A model generated the notes under the pieces. That model saw only the letters and a list, made by a program, of their open reading frames with translations. It made no database searches and was not told where the DNA came from. Positions 8,383-17,523 of a DNA stretch of 64,000 nucleotides are shown here, one piece after another. The stretch lies in assembly GCF_004327985.1 (NCBI RefSeq), contig NZ_SJDL01000005.1, positions 62,001-126,000 on the forward strand. Direction: 5' to 3'. A program made the position numbers and the translations under genes. Origin of the DNA: Marinobacter halodurans. Its GTDB lineage: Bacteria > Pseudomonadota > Gammaproteobacteria > Pseudomonadales > Oleiphilaceae. Position 1 is the first letter of the stretch, and every line of letters begins with the position of its first letter.

Positions 8383-9633
8383 CTACGCCACGACACCGGA
8401 CTTGCGGAGGGTCTCTATCGCCTGGTCGTCGAGTTGGAGATCGTTTCGGAGCAAGGTTTGTGTGTTCGCACCCAAGCGGGGCGGTGCTGCGTGGTAGCGC
8501 GCCGGCGTGGCACTGAATCTTGCGGGATAGGCCACCGTCTGGATGGTCGCGCCATCGGCCCGGGTGAGCGGGACGACCATCTCGCGGGCTTTCACCTGCG
8601 GGTCGTCGAACACTTCCGGCACGGTGTTGATGGGGCCACAGGGAACGGCTTCCTGTTCCAGTCGGGCGATGATCTCGTCCCGGGTGAAGGCGGTCAGCCG
8701 CACTTCCAGGGCAGGTTCCAACCGATCCCGGTGCTCGACGCGACCGGCATTGGTGGCGAAGCGTTCGTCATGGGCCAGCGCCTCAAGGCCGAGCACCTGA
8801 CACAGGGAGCGGAACTGACGATCGTTACCGCAGGCGATGATGACGTGGCCATCTTTCACGGGATAGGCGCGATAGGGCACCAGGTTGGGGTGGTTGTTGC
8901 CCATCGGCTTCGGTGTGCGTTGGCCGACCAGCCAGTTGGCGCCCTGGTTGGCGAGCATGGCGACCTGGCAGTCCAGTAGCGAGCAGTCGATGTGCTGGCC
9001 TTCGCCGGTCTGGTCGCGACTGGCGATGGCGGCGAGGATGGAGGTGGCGGCGTACATGCCGGTGAACTCGTCGACGATGGCGACGCCGGTTTTGACCGGT
9101 TGCGCCGGCTGGTCGTCGGTCTCGGGCAGGCCAGTCATGCTCATGAGTCCGCCCATGCCCTGGATCAGGAAATCGTACCCGGCGCGGTTGGCGTAGGGGC
9201 CGGTCTGGCCGAAGCCGGTGATGGAGCAGTAGACCAGTCGCGGGTTGATGGCTCGCAGGCTGTCGTAGTCGAGGCCGTACTTCTTCAGGCCGCCCACCTT
9301 GAAGTTCTCCACCAGAATATCCGCGGATTGGGCCAGCGTGCGGATCAGTTCGGCGCCCTCCGGTTTGGAGAAATCGACGCAGACCGACTCCTTGTTGCGG
9401 TTGCAGCAGGTGAAGTAGGCGGCGTCAGCGTTTTCGGTCTGACCGTCGTCTGTTTCGCGGGTGAGGAATGGTGGGCCCCAGCGACGGGTATCGTCACCGG
9501 CCGGGCTTTCCACCTTGATTACCCGGGCGCCGAGATCGGCCAGGATCTGCGTGGTCCAGGGGCCGGCCAGGATGCGGCTCAGGTCGAGGACGGTCAGGTG
9601 GCTCAGCGGGCCTGAAGACGAGGGTGCAGACAT
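8383..9633 (-). CDS. family III (CaiB/BaiF) CoA-transferase, likely succinyl-CoA:glutarate
   Basis: 416-residue family III CoA-transferase. It opens with LSHLTVLDLSRILAGPW and shows the conserved GADVIK-type strand (GARVIKVESP), SITGFGQTGPY, and an Asp-containing active-site region (TGMYAATSILAAI). It lies downstream of glutaryl-CoA dehydrogenase on the same strand, 61 bases apart, which supports a role activating glutarate with succinyl-CoA for the glutarate/lysine degradation route. The ATG at 9633 is preferred to the TTG at 9657 because homologues start just before the LTVLDLSR segment. Confidence 0.85.
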   Translation of the reverse strand: MSAPSSSGPLSHLTVLDLSRILAGPWTTQILADLGARVIKVESPAGDDTRRWGPPFLTRETDDGQTENADAAYFTCCNRNKESVCVDFSKPEGAELIRTLAQSADILVENFKVGGLKKYGLDYDSLRAINPRLVYCSITGFGQTGPYANRAGYDFLIQGMGGLMSMTGLPETDDQPAQPVKTGVAIVDEFTGMYAATSILAAIASRDQTGEGQHIDCSLLDCQVAMLANQGANWLVGQRTPKPMGNNHPNLVPYRAYPVKDGHVIIACGNDRQFRSLCQVLGLEALAHDERFATNAGRVEHRDRLEPALEVRLTAFTRDEIIARLEQEAVPCGPINTVPEVFDDPQVKAREMVVPLTRADGATIQTVAYPARFSATPARYHAAPPRLGANTQTLLRNDLQLDDQAIETLRKSGVVA

Positions 9634-9663
9634 GGTGGTTCCCTGGTGACGCGTCAAGGAATA

Positions 9664-9685
9664 GCCCGCGCCGTAGGGCGCGGGC
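9664..9685. other. hairpin between gcdH and the CoA-transferase gene
   Basis: Arms GCCCGCGCC and complement with a 4-base loop, no T-run. It sits in the only gap of this two-gene operon and may stabilise the upstream mRNA or reduce read-through into the CoA-transferase gene. Confidence 0.45.
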
Positions 9686-9694
9686 AGGGACGGT

Positions 9695-10882
9695 TTAGCC
9701 GGTAAAGGCCTGGATGCCGGTCTGGGCGCGGCCCAGGATCAGGGCGTGTACGTCGTGTGTGCCCTCGTAGGTGTTCACCGCTTCCAGGTTCACCATGTGG
9801 CGGATCACGCCGTACTCGTCGGACACCCCATTGCCGCCCAGCATGTCGCGGGCGGTGCGGGCGATGTCCAGTGCCTTGCCGCAGGAGTTGCGCTTCATCA
9901 GCGAGGTGATTTCCACGGCGGCGGTGTGATCGTCCTTCATGCGGCCCAGGCGCAGGCAGCCCTGCAGGCCGAGGGTGATTTCAGTCTGCATGTCGGCCAG
10001 CTTCTTCTGGATCAGCTGGTTGGCGGCCAGGGGGCGACCAAACTGTTTGCGGTCCCGCACGTACTGACGTGCGGCGGTCCAGCAGAATTCGGCGGCACCC
10101 AGGGCACCCCAGGCGATGCCGTAGCGGGCGGAGTTCAGGCAGGTGAACGGGCCGCGCAGGCCGGTCACTTCCGGGAACATGTTCTCTTCCGGCACGAACA
10201 CCTCGTCCATCACGATCTCGCCGGTGATGGAGGCGCGCAGGCTGACCTTGCCGTGGATGGCCGGCGCGCTCAGGCCTTTCATGCCTTTTTCCAGGATAAA
10301 GCCGCGGATCTTGCCGTCTTCGGTCTTGCCCCAGACCACGAACACGTCGGCGATTGGACTGTTGGTGATCCAGATCTTGCTGCCGCTCAGCTTGTAGCCG
10401 CCGTCCACTTTCCTGGCGCGGGTTTCCATGCTGCCGGGGTCGGAGCCGTGGTTCGGCTCGGTCAGGCCGAAGCAGCCGATCCATTCGCCGCTGGCCAGCT
10501 TGGGCAGGTACTTCTGCTTCTGCTCCTCGGAGCCGAATTCGTTGATCGGCACCATCACCAGGGACGACTGCACGCTCATCATGGAGCGGTAGCCGGAATC
10601 GACCCGCTCCACTTCCCGCGCGATCAGGCCGTAGGAGACGTAGTTCAGGCCGGCGCCGCCGTACTGTTCGGGAATGGTGGCGCCCAGCAGGCCCAACTCG
10701 CCCATTTCCCGGAAAATGGCCGGATCGGTCTTCTCGTGGCGGAAGGCCTCCAGCACGCGTGGGGCCAGTTTGTCCTGCGCGTAGTTATGGGCGGTGTCCC
10801 GCACCATGCGTTCCTCTTCCTCAAGCTGGCTGTCCAGCAGCAGGGGGCTCAACCAGTCGAATTCAGCGTCGGAGCGGCTCAT
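9695..10882 (-). CDS. gcdH: glutaryl-CoA dehydrogenase
   Basis: 395-residue acyl-CoA dehydrogenase-family flavoenzyme that converts glutaryl-CoA to crotonyl-CoA and CO2. Signs of the GcdH branch: the start [18 protein letters not shown], the segment [14 protein letters not shown], the FAD loop [13 protein letters not shown], and the catalytic-base motif [17 protein letters not shown] near the C-terminus (Glu in YEGT). First gene of a two-gene operon with the CoA-transferase, divergent from a LysR regulator. Together they handle the glutarate branch of lysine and dicarboxylate breakdown. Confidence 0.95.
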   Translation of the reverse strand: MSRSDAEFDWLSPLLLDSQLEEEERMVRDTAHNYAQDKLAPRVLEAFRHEKTDPAIFREMGELGLLGATIPEQYGGAGLNYVSYGLIAREVERVDSGYRSMMSVQSSLVMVPINEFGSEEQKQKYLPKLASGEWIGCFGLTEPNHGSDPGSMETRARKVDGGYKLSGSKIWITNSPIADVFVVWGKTEDGKIRGFILEKGMKGLSAPAIHGKVSLRASITGEIVMDEVFVPEENMFPEVTGLRGPFTCLNSARYGIAWGALGAAEFCWTAARQYVRDRKQFGRPLAANQLIQKKLADMQTEITLGLQGCLRLGRMKDDHTAAVEITSLMKRNSCGKALDIARTARDMLGGNGVSDEYGVIRHMVNLEAVNTYEGTHDVHALILGRAQTGIQAFTG

Positions 10883-11065
10883 TGTTCGTTTACCTCACAT
10901 TTCATGTTATTGGCGATAGGCCTCGGGGTGCGGGAGCGCGCGTTTTTATTGAGTTCTGGCCATACTAGTGAATCGACAACCCCGGGCTCAAACGATAATA
11001 TTTCATTTCATTGTGCATAAAACTCACTTCATAAACTGATGCCCTGACCGTATCCGGAGAGCGCC

Positions 11066-11956
11066 ATGCGTCGCAAGGTCCCCAGTACCACCGTCCTGAT
11101 GGGCTTCGAAGCCGCGGCGCGCCACGTCAGTTTTACGGAAGCGGCCGAGGAGCTGTCGCTGACCCAGAGTGCCATCTGCCGCCAGATTGCCTCGCTCGAG
11201 GAGTTCCTGGGCGTCAAGTTGTTCCGGCGCGGGCGCCAGGGTGTTCGGCTCACCGAGGCGGGCCAAAACTACCATCGTCTGGTCGCCCAGCGGCTCAACG
11301 AAATCGAGCGGGATACGCTCTCCGTCATGGGGAATCATGGCACGGAAAACGCGCTGGAGCTGGCGGTGGTGCCCACCTTCGGCACGCGCTGGCTGATTCC
11401 CCGGTTGCCCCGATTCAAGGCGCTGCATCCGAATATCACCGTTAACATGACCAACAAGACGCGGCCCTTCCTGTTCTCGGATACGCCGTTCGATGCCGCG
11501 ATCTACTTCGGGGACGGTGAGTGGTCGGGTACCGAGACCACCGTGTTCATGCGGGAGCGGCCGGTGCCGGTGTGCAGCCCGGACCTGATCGGACCCAGAA
11601 CCACGCTCACCTATGAAGAGATCCTGGACTACCCCTTATTACAGCAGACCACGCGTCCCTATGCCTGGCGGCACTGGTTCCGGTCACTGGACATGCGGGT
11701 TGAGCGGGACATGTCCGGCCAGCGCTACGAACTGTTCACGATGCTGGCGGAAGCGGCCACCCACGGCATGGGCATCGCGCTCATTCCGCCGTTCCTGATT
11801 GAGCGGGAGCTGGAGGCCGGGCAGCTGATTGTGCCGGTGTCCCACAGCTTCCAGAGTCAGGGCGGTTACCATTTTGTGCTGCCGGATCACCGGCGCGACA
11901 ACGAGGCCGTCCGCCTGTTCCGGGACTGGGTGTTGAGTGAGGGTGAGCCCGAGTAA
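11066..11956 (+). CDS. LysR-family regulator of the glutarate genes (GcdR-like)
   Basis: 296-residue LysR regulator divergent from gcdH. N-terminal HTH (residues about 10-65: FEAAARHVSFTEAAEELSLTQSAICRQIASLEEFLG) followed by a GcvA-type effector domain. Divergent position next to gcdH matches the GcdR arrangement known in Pseudomonas, where the regulator responds to glutarate. The regulatory region is the 183 bases between 10883 and 11065; I cannot assign an operator with confidence. Confidence 0.85.
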   Translation: MRRKVPSTTVLMGFEAAARHVSFTEAAEELSLTQSAICRQIASLEEFLGVKLFRRGRQGVRLTEAGQNYHRLVAQRLNEIERDTLSVMGNHGTENALELAVVPTFGTRWLIPRLPRFKALHPNITVNMTNKTRPFLFSDTPFDAAIYFGDGEWSGTETTVFMRERPVPVCSPDLIGPRTTLTYEEILDYPLLQQTTRPYAWRHWFRSLDMRVERDMSGQRYELFTMLAEAATHGMGIALIPPFLIERELEAGQLIVPVSHSFQSQGGYHFVLPDHRRDNEAVRLFRDWVLSEGEPE

Positions 11957-11965
11957 TGCCGTGGG

Positions 11966-12748
11966 TCAGTCATCAAACCGCCCGTGCCGGCCTGCCCCTT
12001 TGGCAAACCGGTCGGCGCCCTTGATTGCTTCCTCGAACACCACCGGGTAGCCCCCGGCCCCTTCCTGTTTCAGCGCATCCTCTAACGTGAGATCCCATTG
12101 CGCGTAAGTAGACGCCCGATCCGCTTGCAGGCAGCGTTGCGGGAACTGGGCGATGTCGGCGGCCAGCTGTTCCGCCGCCTGCCGGCTCTCGCCATCCGGC
12201 ACGATGCGATTGGCCAGCCCCATCTGCAACGCCTCGTCGGCGCCGACCGGGCGACCGGTCAGGATCATATCCAGCGCGCGGGACTGGCCGATCAGTCGCG
12301 GCAGCCGCACCGTCCCGCCATCGATCAGCGGCACGCCCCAGCGCCGGCAGAAGACGCCGAATACCGCAGATTCTTCAGCCACGCGCAGGTCGCACATCAG
12401 CGCCAGTTCCAACCCACCGGCCACCGCGTGCCCTGAGACCGCGGCAATCACCGGTTTGCTCAAATTCATGCGCGTTGGTCCCATCGGCCCCGGTCCCGTA
12501 CCTTCCGGTTCGATCTCGTTGCGGGTCGCGGGATCGCCCATTGCGGAAAGATCGGCACCCGCGCAGAAAGTCCCGCCATCGCCCCAGATCACGGCAACCC
12601 GTAGCGCGTCGTTCGCTTCGAAATCGGTGAAAGCCTCACGCAGGGCATCGGCGGTGCGGCGGTCGACCGCGTTCTTTTTCCCGGGCCGATTCAGGATGAT
12701 GGTGCAGACCGGGCCGTTTTCTTCGATCGTGACGGCGGATGAGGGCAT
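11966..12748 (-). CDS. enoyl-CoA hydratase/isomerase family protein
   Basis: 260-residue crotonase-fold enzyme. The family oxyanion-hole glycines are visible in GTFCAGADLSAM and in AVAGGLELALMCDLRVA, followed by FCRRWGVPLIDGGTVRLPRLIG. This PLIDGG variant is common in enoyl-CoA hydratases of uncertain substrate. The ATG at 12748 has an AAGGACG ribosome site upstream, so I reject the longer frame to 12808. It could hydrate crotonyl-CoA made by GcdH, but it is on its own transcript convergent with the LysR gene, so the link is inference. Confidence 0.85.
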   Translation of the reverse strand: MPSSAVTIEENGPVCTIILNRPGKKNAVDRRTADALREAFTDFEANDALRVAVIWGDGGTFCAGADLSAMGDPATRNEIEPEGTGPGPMGPTRMNLSKPVIAAVSGHAVAGGLELALMCDLRVAEESAVFGVFCRRWGVPLIDGGTVRLPRLIGQSRALDMILTGRPVGADEALQMGLANRIVPDGESRQAAEQLAADIAQFPQRCLQADRASTYAQWDLTLEDALKQEGAGGYPVVFEEAIKGADRFAKGAGRHGRFDD

Positions 12749-12875
12749 GGCGTGAGCGTCCTTTTTATTATTGGCGGGCGAGTTCGGCGCCGTGAGCGCC
12801 AAGACCATTGCATGCTGAGTCTAGCGAAAAGTCACCGGGGAATCAGGGGTACGAAAGGCGGGCGGGCAGGGATAC

Positions 12876-12906
12876 AAAAAAGGGCCCGTCGAGGTGTCGA
12901 CGGGCC
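12876..12906 (-). terminator. rho-independent terminator of the catIJ-pcaFD operon
   Basis: Perfect 10-bp stem (GGCCCGTCGA and complement) with a 4-base loop, followed on the minus strand by a run of six Ts. It lies 11 bases beyond the pcaD stop. Confidence 0.85.
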
Positions 12907-12916
12907 GGGGGCACAA

Positions 12917-13708
12917 TCAGGAAGAAAGGTGTTGCTCAATCAATGACAACAGCTGCTGCGGGCTCTCGACGGACGGCACGTGGCCAACCCGGTCGAGGAT
13001 GTGCGGAGCCGGACCGTCGATGGCGTCGGCCAGGGCTTCCAGCGCCGCAGGCGGTGTGGCCATGTCGTCACTGCCGCCCACCAGGGTGACCGGCACGTTG
13101 CGATCCCCAAAGGCACCACGGAAATCGGCCAGGCCAAGCATCTCGCACAGCAGGGCATAGCTGTGCGCGTCGCCCCGGCCCATCAGGACTTTCCAGCCAT
13201 CCGGGAGGGCCGGCTGTTCAGCAGCAGCCAGCGGGCCGAACCAGCGCGGGACAATGCTGTCTGCCATGGCCGGCAGGCCTTTGCTGCGGACATCCGATGC
13301 GCGGGTTTTCCAGGCATCGGGCGTGCCGATGACCGGCCCGGTATTGGTTAGCATCGCGGACAGCAGCACTTCCGGGTAGCGACTCAGCAACTGCTGGCCG
13401 ATGACGCCGCCGATGGACGTTCCCACGAAATGAAACGGTTCCGCGCCGGCGGCGCCCACCAGGGCGAGCGTTTCCTGTGCCAGATCCTCGGGCGTGATGG
13501 CATCACATTCCGGGCTCGCGGCAGCGCTGCCGCCATGGCCCGGCAGGTCCCAGGTCAGTACCCGGAAGCGCGGTAACAGGCCGGGCAGCAGGTCATCCCA
13601 GACCGCCTGGGTCATGCCCAGCGGGTGGGCCAGCACCAGAAGCGGCTTATCGGCCGCCCCAAGCAACCGGTAGTGAATCGTCCGTCCATCGTGTTCCAGA
13701 AAGGCCAT
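12917..13708 (-). CDS. pcaD: 3-oxoadipate enol-lactonase
   Basis: 263-residue alpha/beta hydrolase that opens 3-oxoadipate enol-lactone to 3-oxoadipate. The order of motifs fits: oxyanion region LAHPLGMTQAVWDDL, a DLPGHGGSAA strand, the nucleophile elbow GTSIGG (Ser in the first third of the protein), an acid in GGSDDMATP and the catalytic His in RVGHVPSVESP. Ribosome site CAGGAGG precedes the ATG. It is the last gene of an operon with catI, catJ and pcaF, 15 bases after pcaF, which fixes its role in the beta-ketoadipate pathway. Confidence 0.92.
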   Translation of the reverse strand: MAFLEHDGRTIHYRLLGAADKPLLVLAHPLGMTQAVWDDLLPGLLPRFRVLTWDLPGHGGSAAASPECDAITPEDLAQETLALVGAAGAEPFHFVGTSIGGVIGQQLLSRYPEVLLSAMLTNTGPVIGTPDAWKTRASDVRSKGLPAMADSIVPRWFGPLAAAEQPALPDGWKVLMGRGDAHSYALLCEMLGLADFRGAFGDRNVPVTLVGGSDDMATPPAALEALADAIDGPAPHILDRVGHVPSVESPQQLLSLIEQHLSS

Positions 13709-13723
13709 GGTTCCTCCTGTCGA

Positions 13724-14929
13724 TCAGACCCGTTCGATCAGCGTGGCGATGCCCTGGCCGACGCCGACGCACATGGTGCACAGGGCGTAGCGGCCACCGC
13801 TGCGCTGCAGTTCGTGGGCGGCGGATTGCAGGATGCGCGCACCGGACATGCCCAGCGGATGACCCAGGGCGATGGCGCCGCCGTTCGGGTTCACGCGGGC
13901 GTCGTCATCGGCGATGCCCAGTTCACGCAGGACCGCCAGACCCTGGGCCGCGAACGCCTCGTTCAGTTCGATCACGTCGAGCTGGTCGACGGTCATGCCC
14001 AGGCGCTTCAGCAGCTTCCGGGTGGCCGGGACCGGGCCTATGCCCATCACGCGCGGTTCCACACCGGCGGTGGCCATGCCCAGGATGCGGGCCATCGGCT
14101 TGAGGCCGTGGGCTTTCACGGCGGCCTCGCTGGCCACCAGCATGGCGGCGGCGCCGTCGTTCACACCGGAGGCGTTACCGGCGGTGACCGAGCCGTTCTC
14201 ACGGAACGGTGCGGGCAGCTTCGCCAGCTTTTCCAAGGTGGTGCCGGCGCGGGGGTGCTCGTCGGTATCGAAAACCAGCGGCTCCTGCTTGCGGCGCGGG
14301 ATGCTGACCGGAACGATTTCCTCGGCCAGGCGACCGGCTTCCCGGGCGGCTTCCGCTTTCTCCTGGGAGCGAACGGCAAACAGATCCTGATCCTCGCGGG
14401 AGACGTTGTACTGTTCCGCCACGTTCTCGGCGGTTTCCGGCATGGAGTCGATGCCATACTGCTGCTTCATCAGCGGGTTCACGAAACGCCAGCCGATGGT
14501 GGTGTCCTCGATGGTCTGGCCACGGGCAAAGGCGCTGTCGGCCTTGCCCAGCACATAGGGCGCGCGGGACATGGATTCCACACCGCCGGCCAGCACCAGG
14601 TCCATCTCGCCGGCGCGGATGGCGCGGAACGCGGTGCCGACGGCGTCCATGCCCGAGCCGCACAGGCGGTTCAGGGTGGTGCCGGGCACAGACGTGGGCA
14701 GGCCCGCCAGCAGGGCGGACATGCGCGCCACGTTGCGGTTGTCTTCACCGGCCTGGTTGGCGCAGCCCATCATGACTTCATCGATGGCGGCCGGATCCAG
14801 CTCCGGCGCTTCGGCCAGTACGGCCTTGAAAATGTGAGCCGCCAGGTCGTCGGGACGCACGCTGGCGAGGGTGCCGCCGAAGCGGCCGACGGCCGAACGG
14901 CGGGGATGGCAGAGATAGACGTCAGTCAT
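13724..14929 (-). CDS. pcaF: 3-oxoadipyl-CoA thiolase
   Basis: 401-residue thiolase that cleaves 3-oxoadipyl-CoA to succinyl-CoA and acetyl-CoA, the last step of the pathway. Catalytic features are all present: the acyl-binding Cys in [11 protein letters not shown] (about residue 90), the His in [16 protein letters not shown] and the second Cys in [10 protein letters not shown] near the end. Length is typical of PcaF. It sits between catJ and pcaD in the operon. Confidence 0.95.
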   Translation of the reverse strand: MTDVYLCHPRRSAVGRFGGTLASVRPDDLAAHIFKAVLAEAPELDPAAIDEVMMGCANQAGEDNRNVARMSALLAGLPTSVPGTTLNRLCGSGMDAVGTAFRAIRAGEMDLVLAGGVESMSRAPYVLGKADSAFARGQTIEDTTIGWRFVNPLMKQQYGIDSMPETAENVAEQYNVSREDQDLFAVRSQEKAEAAREAGRLAEEIVPVSIPRRKQEPLVFDTDEHPRAGTTLEKLAKLPAPFRENGSVTAGNASGVNDGAAAMLVASEAAVKAHGLKPMARILGMATAGVEPRVMGIGPVPATRKLLKRLGMTVDQLDVIELNEAFAAQGLAVLRELGIADDDARVNPNGGAIALGHPLGMSGARILQSAAHELQRSGGRYALCTMCVGVGQGIATLIERV

Positions 14930-14937
14930 GATTCACC

Positions 14938-15714
14938 TCACTGTTGGCCGGCGTGATGGGCGTTGGTGCGGGCCTTCAGGTCGCGCAGCACGTCCAGTTC
15001 CTTTGCGGATGGCTCGGGCGTGGTGTCCACCTGGTCGGCAAAGCGGATGTCCCAGCCGGTGGCGTCGATCACCTGCTCACGGGTGACGCCCGGGTGCAGG
15101 GAAGTGACCACCAGTTCCTTCGTGTCCGGATCCGGCTTGAGAATGCACAGGTCCGTGATCACCACGGTCGGTCCACGACCAATGTTGGGCGCATTGTCCC
15201 GCGCCTTGCCGTCCCGGCCAAAGCCGACGGTGGTGATGAAGTCCACATCCTTCACGAAGGTGCGCTTGGAGTGCTTTACGGTGATGAACACTTCGTGGGC
15301 GTTGGTGCCGATCTCCGGCGCGCCGCCACCGCCGGGCAGGCGGACTTTCGGTTCACGGTAGTCGCCGATCAGGGTGGTGTTGATGTTGGCGTAGCGGTCG
15401 ATCTGGGCGGTGCCCAGGAAGCCGACGCTGACCTTGCCGCCCTGCAGCCAGTAGCGGAACATTTCCGGCACGGACACGGTGGTCAGGGCGGATTCGCACA
15501 GCTCGCCATCACCGATGGACAGCGGCAATACGTCCGGTTTGGTCTGCAGGGTACCGGATTCGTAGATGAGGGTGACGTCCGGTGCGTGGGTCAGGCGCGC
15601 CAGGTTGGCGGCCTCGCTGGGCAGACCGATGCCGACGAAGCAGGTCATGTCGTTGTTCAGCGCCCGCGCAGCGGTCACGCTCATCATTTCAGACGAAGTG
15701 AATTCCAGGCTCAT
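14938..15714 (-). CDS. catJ: 3-oxoadipate CoA-transferase, beta subunit (CatJ-type)
   Basis: 258-residue second subunit of the transferase that moves CoA from succinyl-CoA to 3-oxoadipate. It belongs to the glutaconate-CoA-transferase-like branch: FVGIGLPSEAANLA near the start, then the catalytic Glu in LIYESGTL, then LPGGGGAPEIGTNA. This is the CatJ form known from Pseudomonas knackmussii rather than the shorter SCOT-like PcaJ. ATG at 15714 is one base beyond the catI stop. The ninth-codon upstream start is rejected because it would overlap catI. Confidence 0.88.
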   Translation of the reverse strand: MSLEFTSSEMMSVTAARALNNDMTCFVGIGLPSEAANLARLTHAPDVTLIYESGTLQTKPDVLPLSIGDGELCESALTTVSVPEMFRYWLQGGKVSVGFLGTAQIDRYANINTTLIGDYREPKVRLPGGGGAPEIGTNAHEVFITVKHSKRTFVKDVDFITTVGFGRDGKARDNAPNIGRGPTVVITDLCILKPDPDTKELVVTSLHPGVTREQVIDATGWDIRFADQVDTTPEPSAKELDVLRDLKARTNAHHAGQQ

Positions 15715-15715
15715 C

Positions 15716-16531
15716 TCAGGCCCCTCCGTTCTCGAAGACATTCTCGTTCAGCCACGCTTGGAAGGCGTCGCGGTCGCGGGCGATTCCGTCCCATTCCTTA
15801 TAGAAGGCGTTATCGCGGTCGTAGTAGCCCAGCGCGTAGGACGGCTTGGCCCCTTTCGGCGCTTCGGCAATGGCCGTGATCGCCCAGGACGGCAGCACGC
15901 AGGCGTTCACGGACGCGCCCAGGTCGTCCACCACTTCCTCGACGGTCACAATGCTGCGCTTGGCGGCCAGTACGGCCTCCTTCTGGATGCCGATGATGCC
16001 TTCCACCAGGACGTTGCCTTTACGGTCGGCGCGCTGGGCGTGAATCACGGACACGTCCGGGCGCACGGACGGAACGGCGGCCAGTTTCTCACCGGTAAAC
16101 GGGCACTCGATGAACTTGATCTGGTCGTTGACCTTGGGCAGGTCGCTGCCGATATAGCCGCGCAGGACGGCCAACGGCAGGCCCGCAGCGCCGGCTTCAT
16201 AGGCGCAGGCCATGGCGGCGTGACTGTGTTCGAGGATCTCAAGTTGATTCGGCCAGCCGCGTTCGACGGCGTCCCGCAGGCGGTGCAGGGAGCCGACACC
16301 CGGGTTGCCGCCCCAGGAGAAAATCAGCTTCTTCGCGCAGCCGGCGCCGATCATCTGGTCGTACACCAGGTCCGGCGTCATGCGGATCAGCGTCAGGTCA
16401 CGCTTCTCCTGGCGGATGATCTCGTGTCCCGCGGCAAAGGGAATCAGGTGGGTAAACCCTTCCATGGCGACGGTATCGCCATCGTTGATGTGGCGGCTGA
16501 CCGCCTCTTTAAGAGAGAGAAATTCGGCCAT
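15716..16531 (-). CDS. catI: 3-oxoadipate CoA-transferase, alpha subunit (CatI-type)
   Basis: 271-residue first subunit of the CoA-transferase. It reads very much like CatI: MAEFLSLKEAV start, MEGFTHLIPFAAGHEIIRQ, RMTPDLVYDQMIGAGC, and WGGNPGVGSLHRLRDAVE. The ATG at 16531 has a GAGGAG ribosome site; the longer frame to 16678 would run through the operator region and is rejected. First gene of the catIJ-pcaFD operon, divergent from the IclR regulator at 16734. Confidence 0.9.
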   Translation of the reverse strand: MAEFLSLKEAVSRHINDGDTVAMEGFTHLIPFAAGHEIIRQEKRDLTLIRMTPDLVYDQMIGAGCAKKLIFSWGGNPGVGSLHRLRDAVERGWPNQLEILEHSHAAMACAYEAGAAGLPLAVLRGYIGSDLPKVNDQIKFIECPFTGEKLAAVPSVRPDVSVIHAQRADRKGNVLVEGIIGIQKEAVLAAKRSIVTVEEVVDDLGASVNACVLPSWAITAIAEAPKGAKPSYALGYYDRDNAFYKEWDGIARDRDAFQAWLNENVFENGGA

Positions 16532-16562
16532 GGCAATTCTCCTCTGGCACTTGGCGTTGTTT

Positions 16563-16577
16563 GTTCGCAATACGAAT
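16563..16577. promoter_or_regulatory. candidate PcaR/IclR operator, copy 1
   Basis: GTTCG-N5-CGAAT, a near palindrome 32 bases upstream of catI. The same 15-base pattern recurs at 16662, and a GCGAAC half-site lies at about 16591. IclR regulators of the PcaU/PcaR type bind repeated 10-bp elements in just this kind of divergent region. Confidence 0.5.
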
Positions 16578-16661
16578 ATAAGTTTAATATGCGAACATAA
16601 TGCCGCGAAGGTTTTACTTTCGTCAAGTGCAAAGTTTGAACAACTGACTTTGAGAACGAGT

Positions 16662-16676
16662 GTTCGCAGAACGAAC
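16662..16676. promoter_or_regulatory. candidate PcaR/IclR operator, copy 2 (perfect palindrome)
   Basis: GTTCG-N5-CGAAC, perfect 5-bp arms with the same CA.AA-type spacer as copy 1, 57 bases upstream of the regulator start. Likely used to control both the regulator and catIJ-pcaFD. Confidence 0.55.
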
Positions 16677-16733
16677 AAGCTGCTACCATTCGGTCGCAGA
16701 CCACCCTATGGCGGCACCCCAACAGGAGCAGGA

Positions 16734-17513
16734 ATGGAAGACAAGACACTGAAGCCAGGCGATCGGGATTACGTCGGGGCCCTGGCCTCCGGGCTCACCG
16801 TACTGCAGTCGTTCGACGCCGAGCATCAGCGCATGACCCTCAGTGAAGTGGCCGCGCGTGCGGATATGGATCGGGCCAAGGCGCGCCGGTTCCTGCTGAC
16901 CCTGCACGCCCTGGGCTATGTGCGGCGCAACGGTCGCTACTTCGAGCTGACGCCGCGGGTGTTGCAGCTGGGCTATGCCTACCAGGCGTCGAACCGCTAT
17001 CGGGCCGTCATCCAGCAGTATCTGGAGGACATTACGGCTGATCTCGGGGAGTCATCGTCGCTGGCGGTGCTGGACGGTCAGGATGTGGTTTATGTGGTGC
17101 GTTCGGCGGCCCGACACCGGTTGATGGCGATCAGCCTGTCCGTGGGGACGCGCCTGCCGGCGGCCTATACGTCCATGGGGCGGATCCTGCTGGCGCAGTT
17201 GCCGGATGACGAGCTGGAGCAGTTCCTGTCCCGGGTAGAGGTGCATCGCCACACGCCGGCCTCGGTCGATTCGGTGGCTGGTCTGAGAAAAGCCATTCTC
17301 CAAGGCCGGGAGCAGGGCTACTGCATCGTGGATCAGGAGCTGGACCTGGGGCTGCGTTCGGCCGCCGTGCCCGTTTTTGCCGGCGATGGAGAATTGTTGG
17401 GCGCCATCAACATCAGTACCAACGCCGCCCGGGTGGATATGGAGACGCTGACCAACAGCTATCTGCCCCGCCTGCAGCAGGTGGCCGAACGGGTGCGCGA
17501 AACCACCCGTTAA
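16734..17513 (+). CDS. pcaR: IclR-family regulator of the beta-ketoadipate genes
   Basis: 259-residue IclR protein of the PcaR/PcaU/PobR group. Winged HTH in residues about 15-75 (LSEVAARADMDRAKARRFLLTLHALGYV, then FELTPRVLQLGYAY, typical of this subgroup), followed by the effector domain with SSSLAVLDGQDVVYVVRS and DQELDLGLRSAAVPVF. The expected effector is 3-oxoadipate, known for this family. ATG at 16734 has an AGGAGCAGGA ribosome site; the frame is open far upstream but that part overlaps the operator region. Divergent from catI. Confidence 0.9.
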   Translation: MEDKTLKPGDRDYVGALASGLTVLQSFDAEHQRMTLSEVAARADMDRAKARRFLLTLHALGYVRRNGRYFELTPRVLQLGYAYQASNRYRAVIQQYLEDITADLGESSSLAVLDGQDVVYVVRSAARHRLMAISLSVGTRLPAAYTSMGRILLAQLPDDELEQFLSRVEVHRHTPASVDSVAGLRKAILQGREQGYCIVDQELDLGLRSAAVPVFAGDGELLGAINISTNAARVDMETLTNSYLPRLQQVAERVRETTR

Positions 17514-17523
17514 CCGAACAGGC

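Noticed and set aside
16305-16733. N-terminal extension of the pcaR frame
   Set aside because: Runs through the operator region and the catI start; the family-like start with a ribosome site is at 16734.
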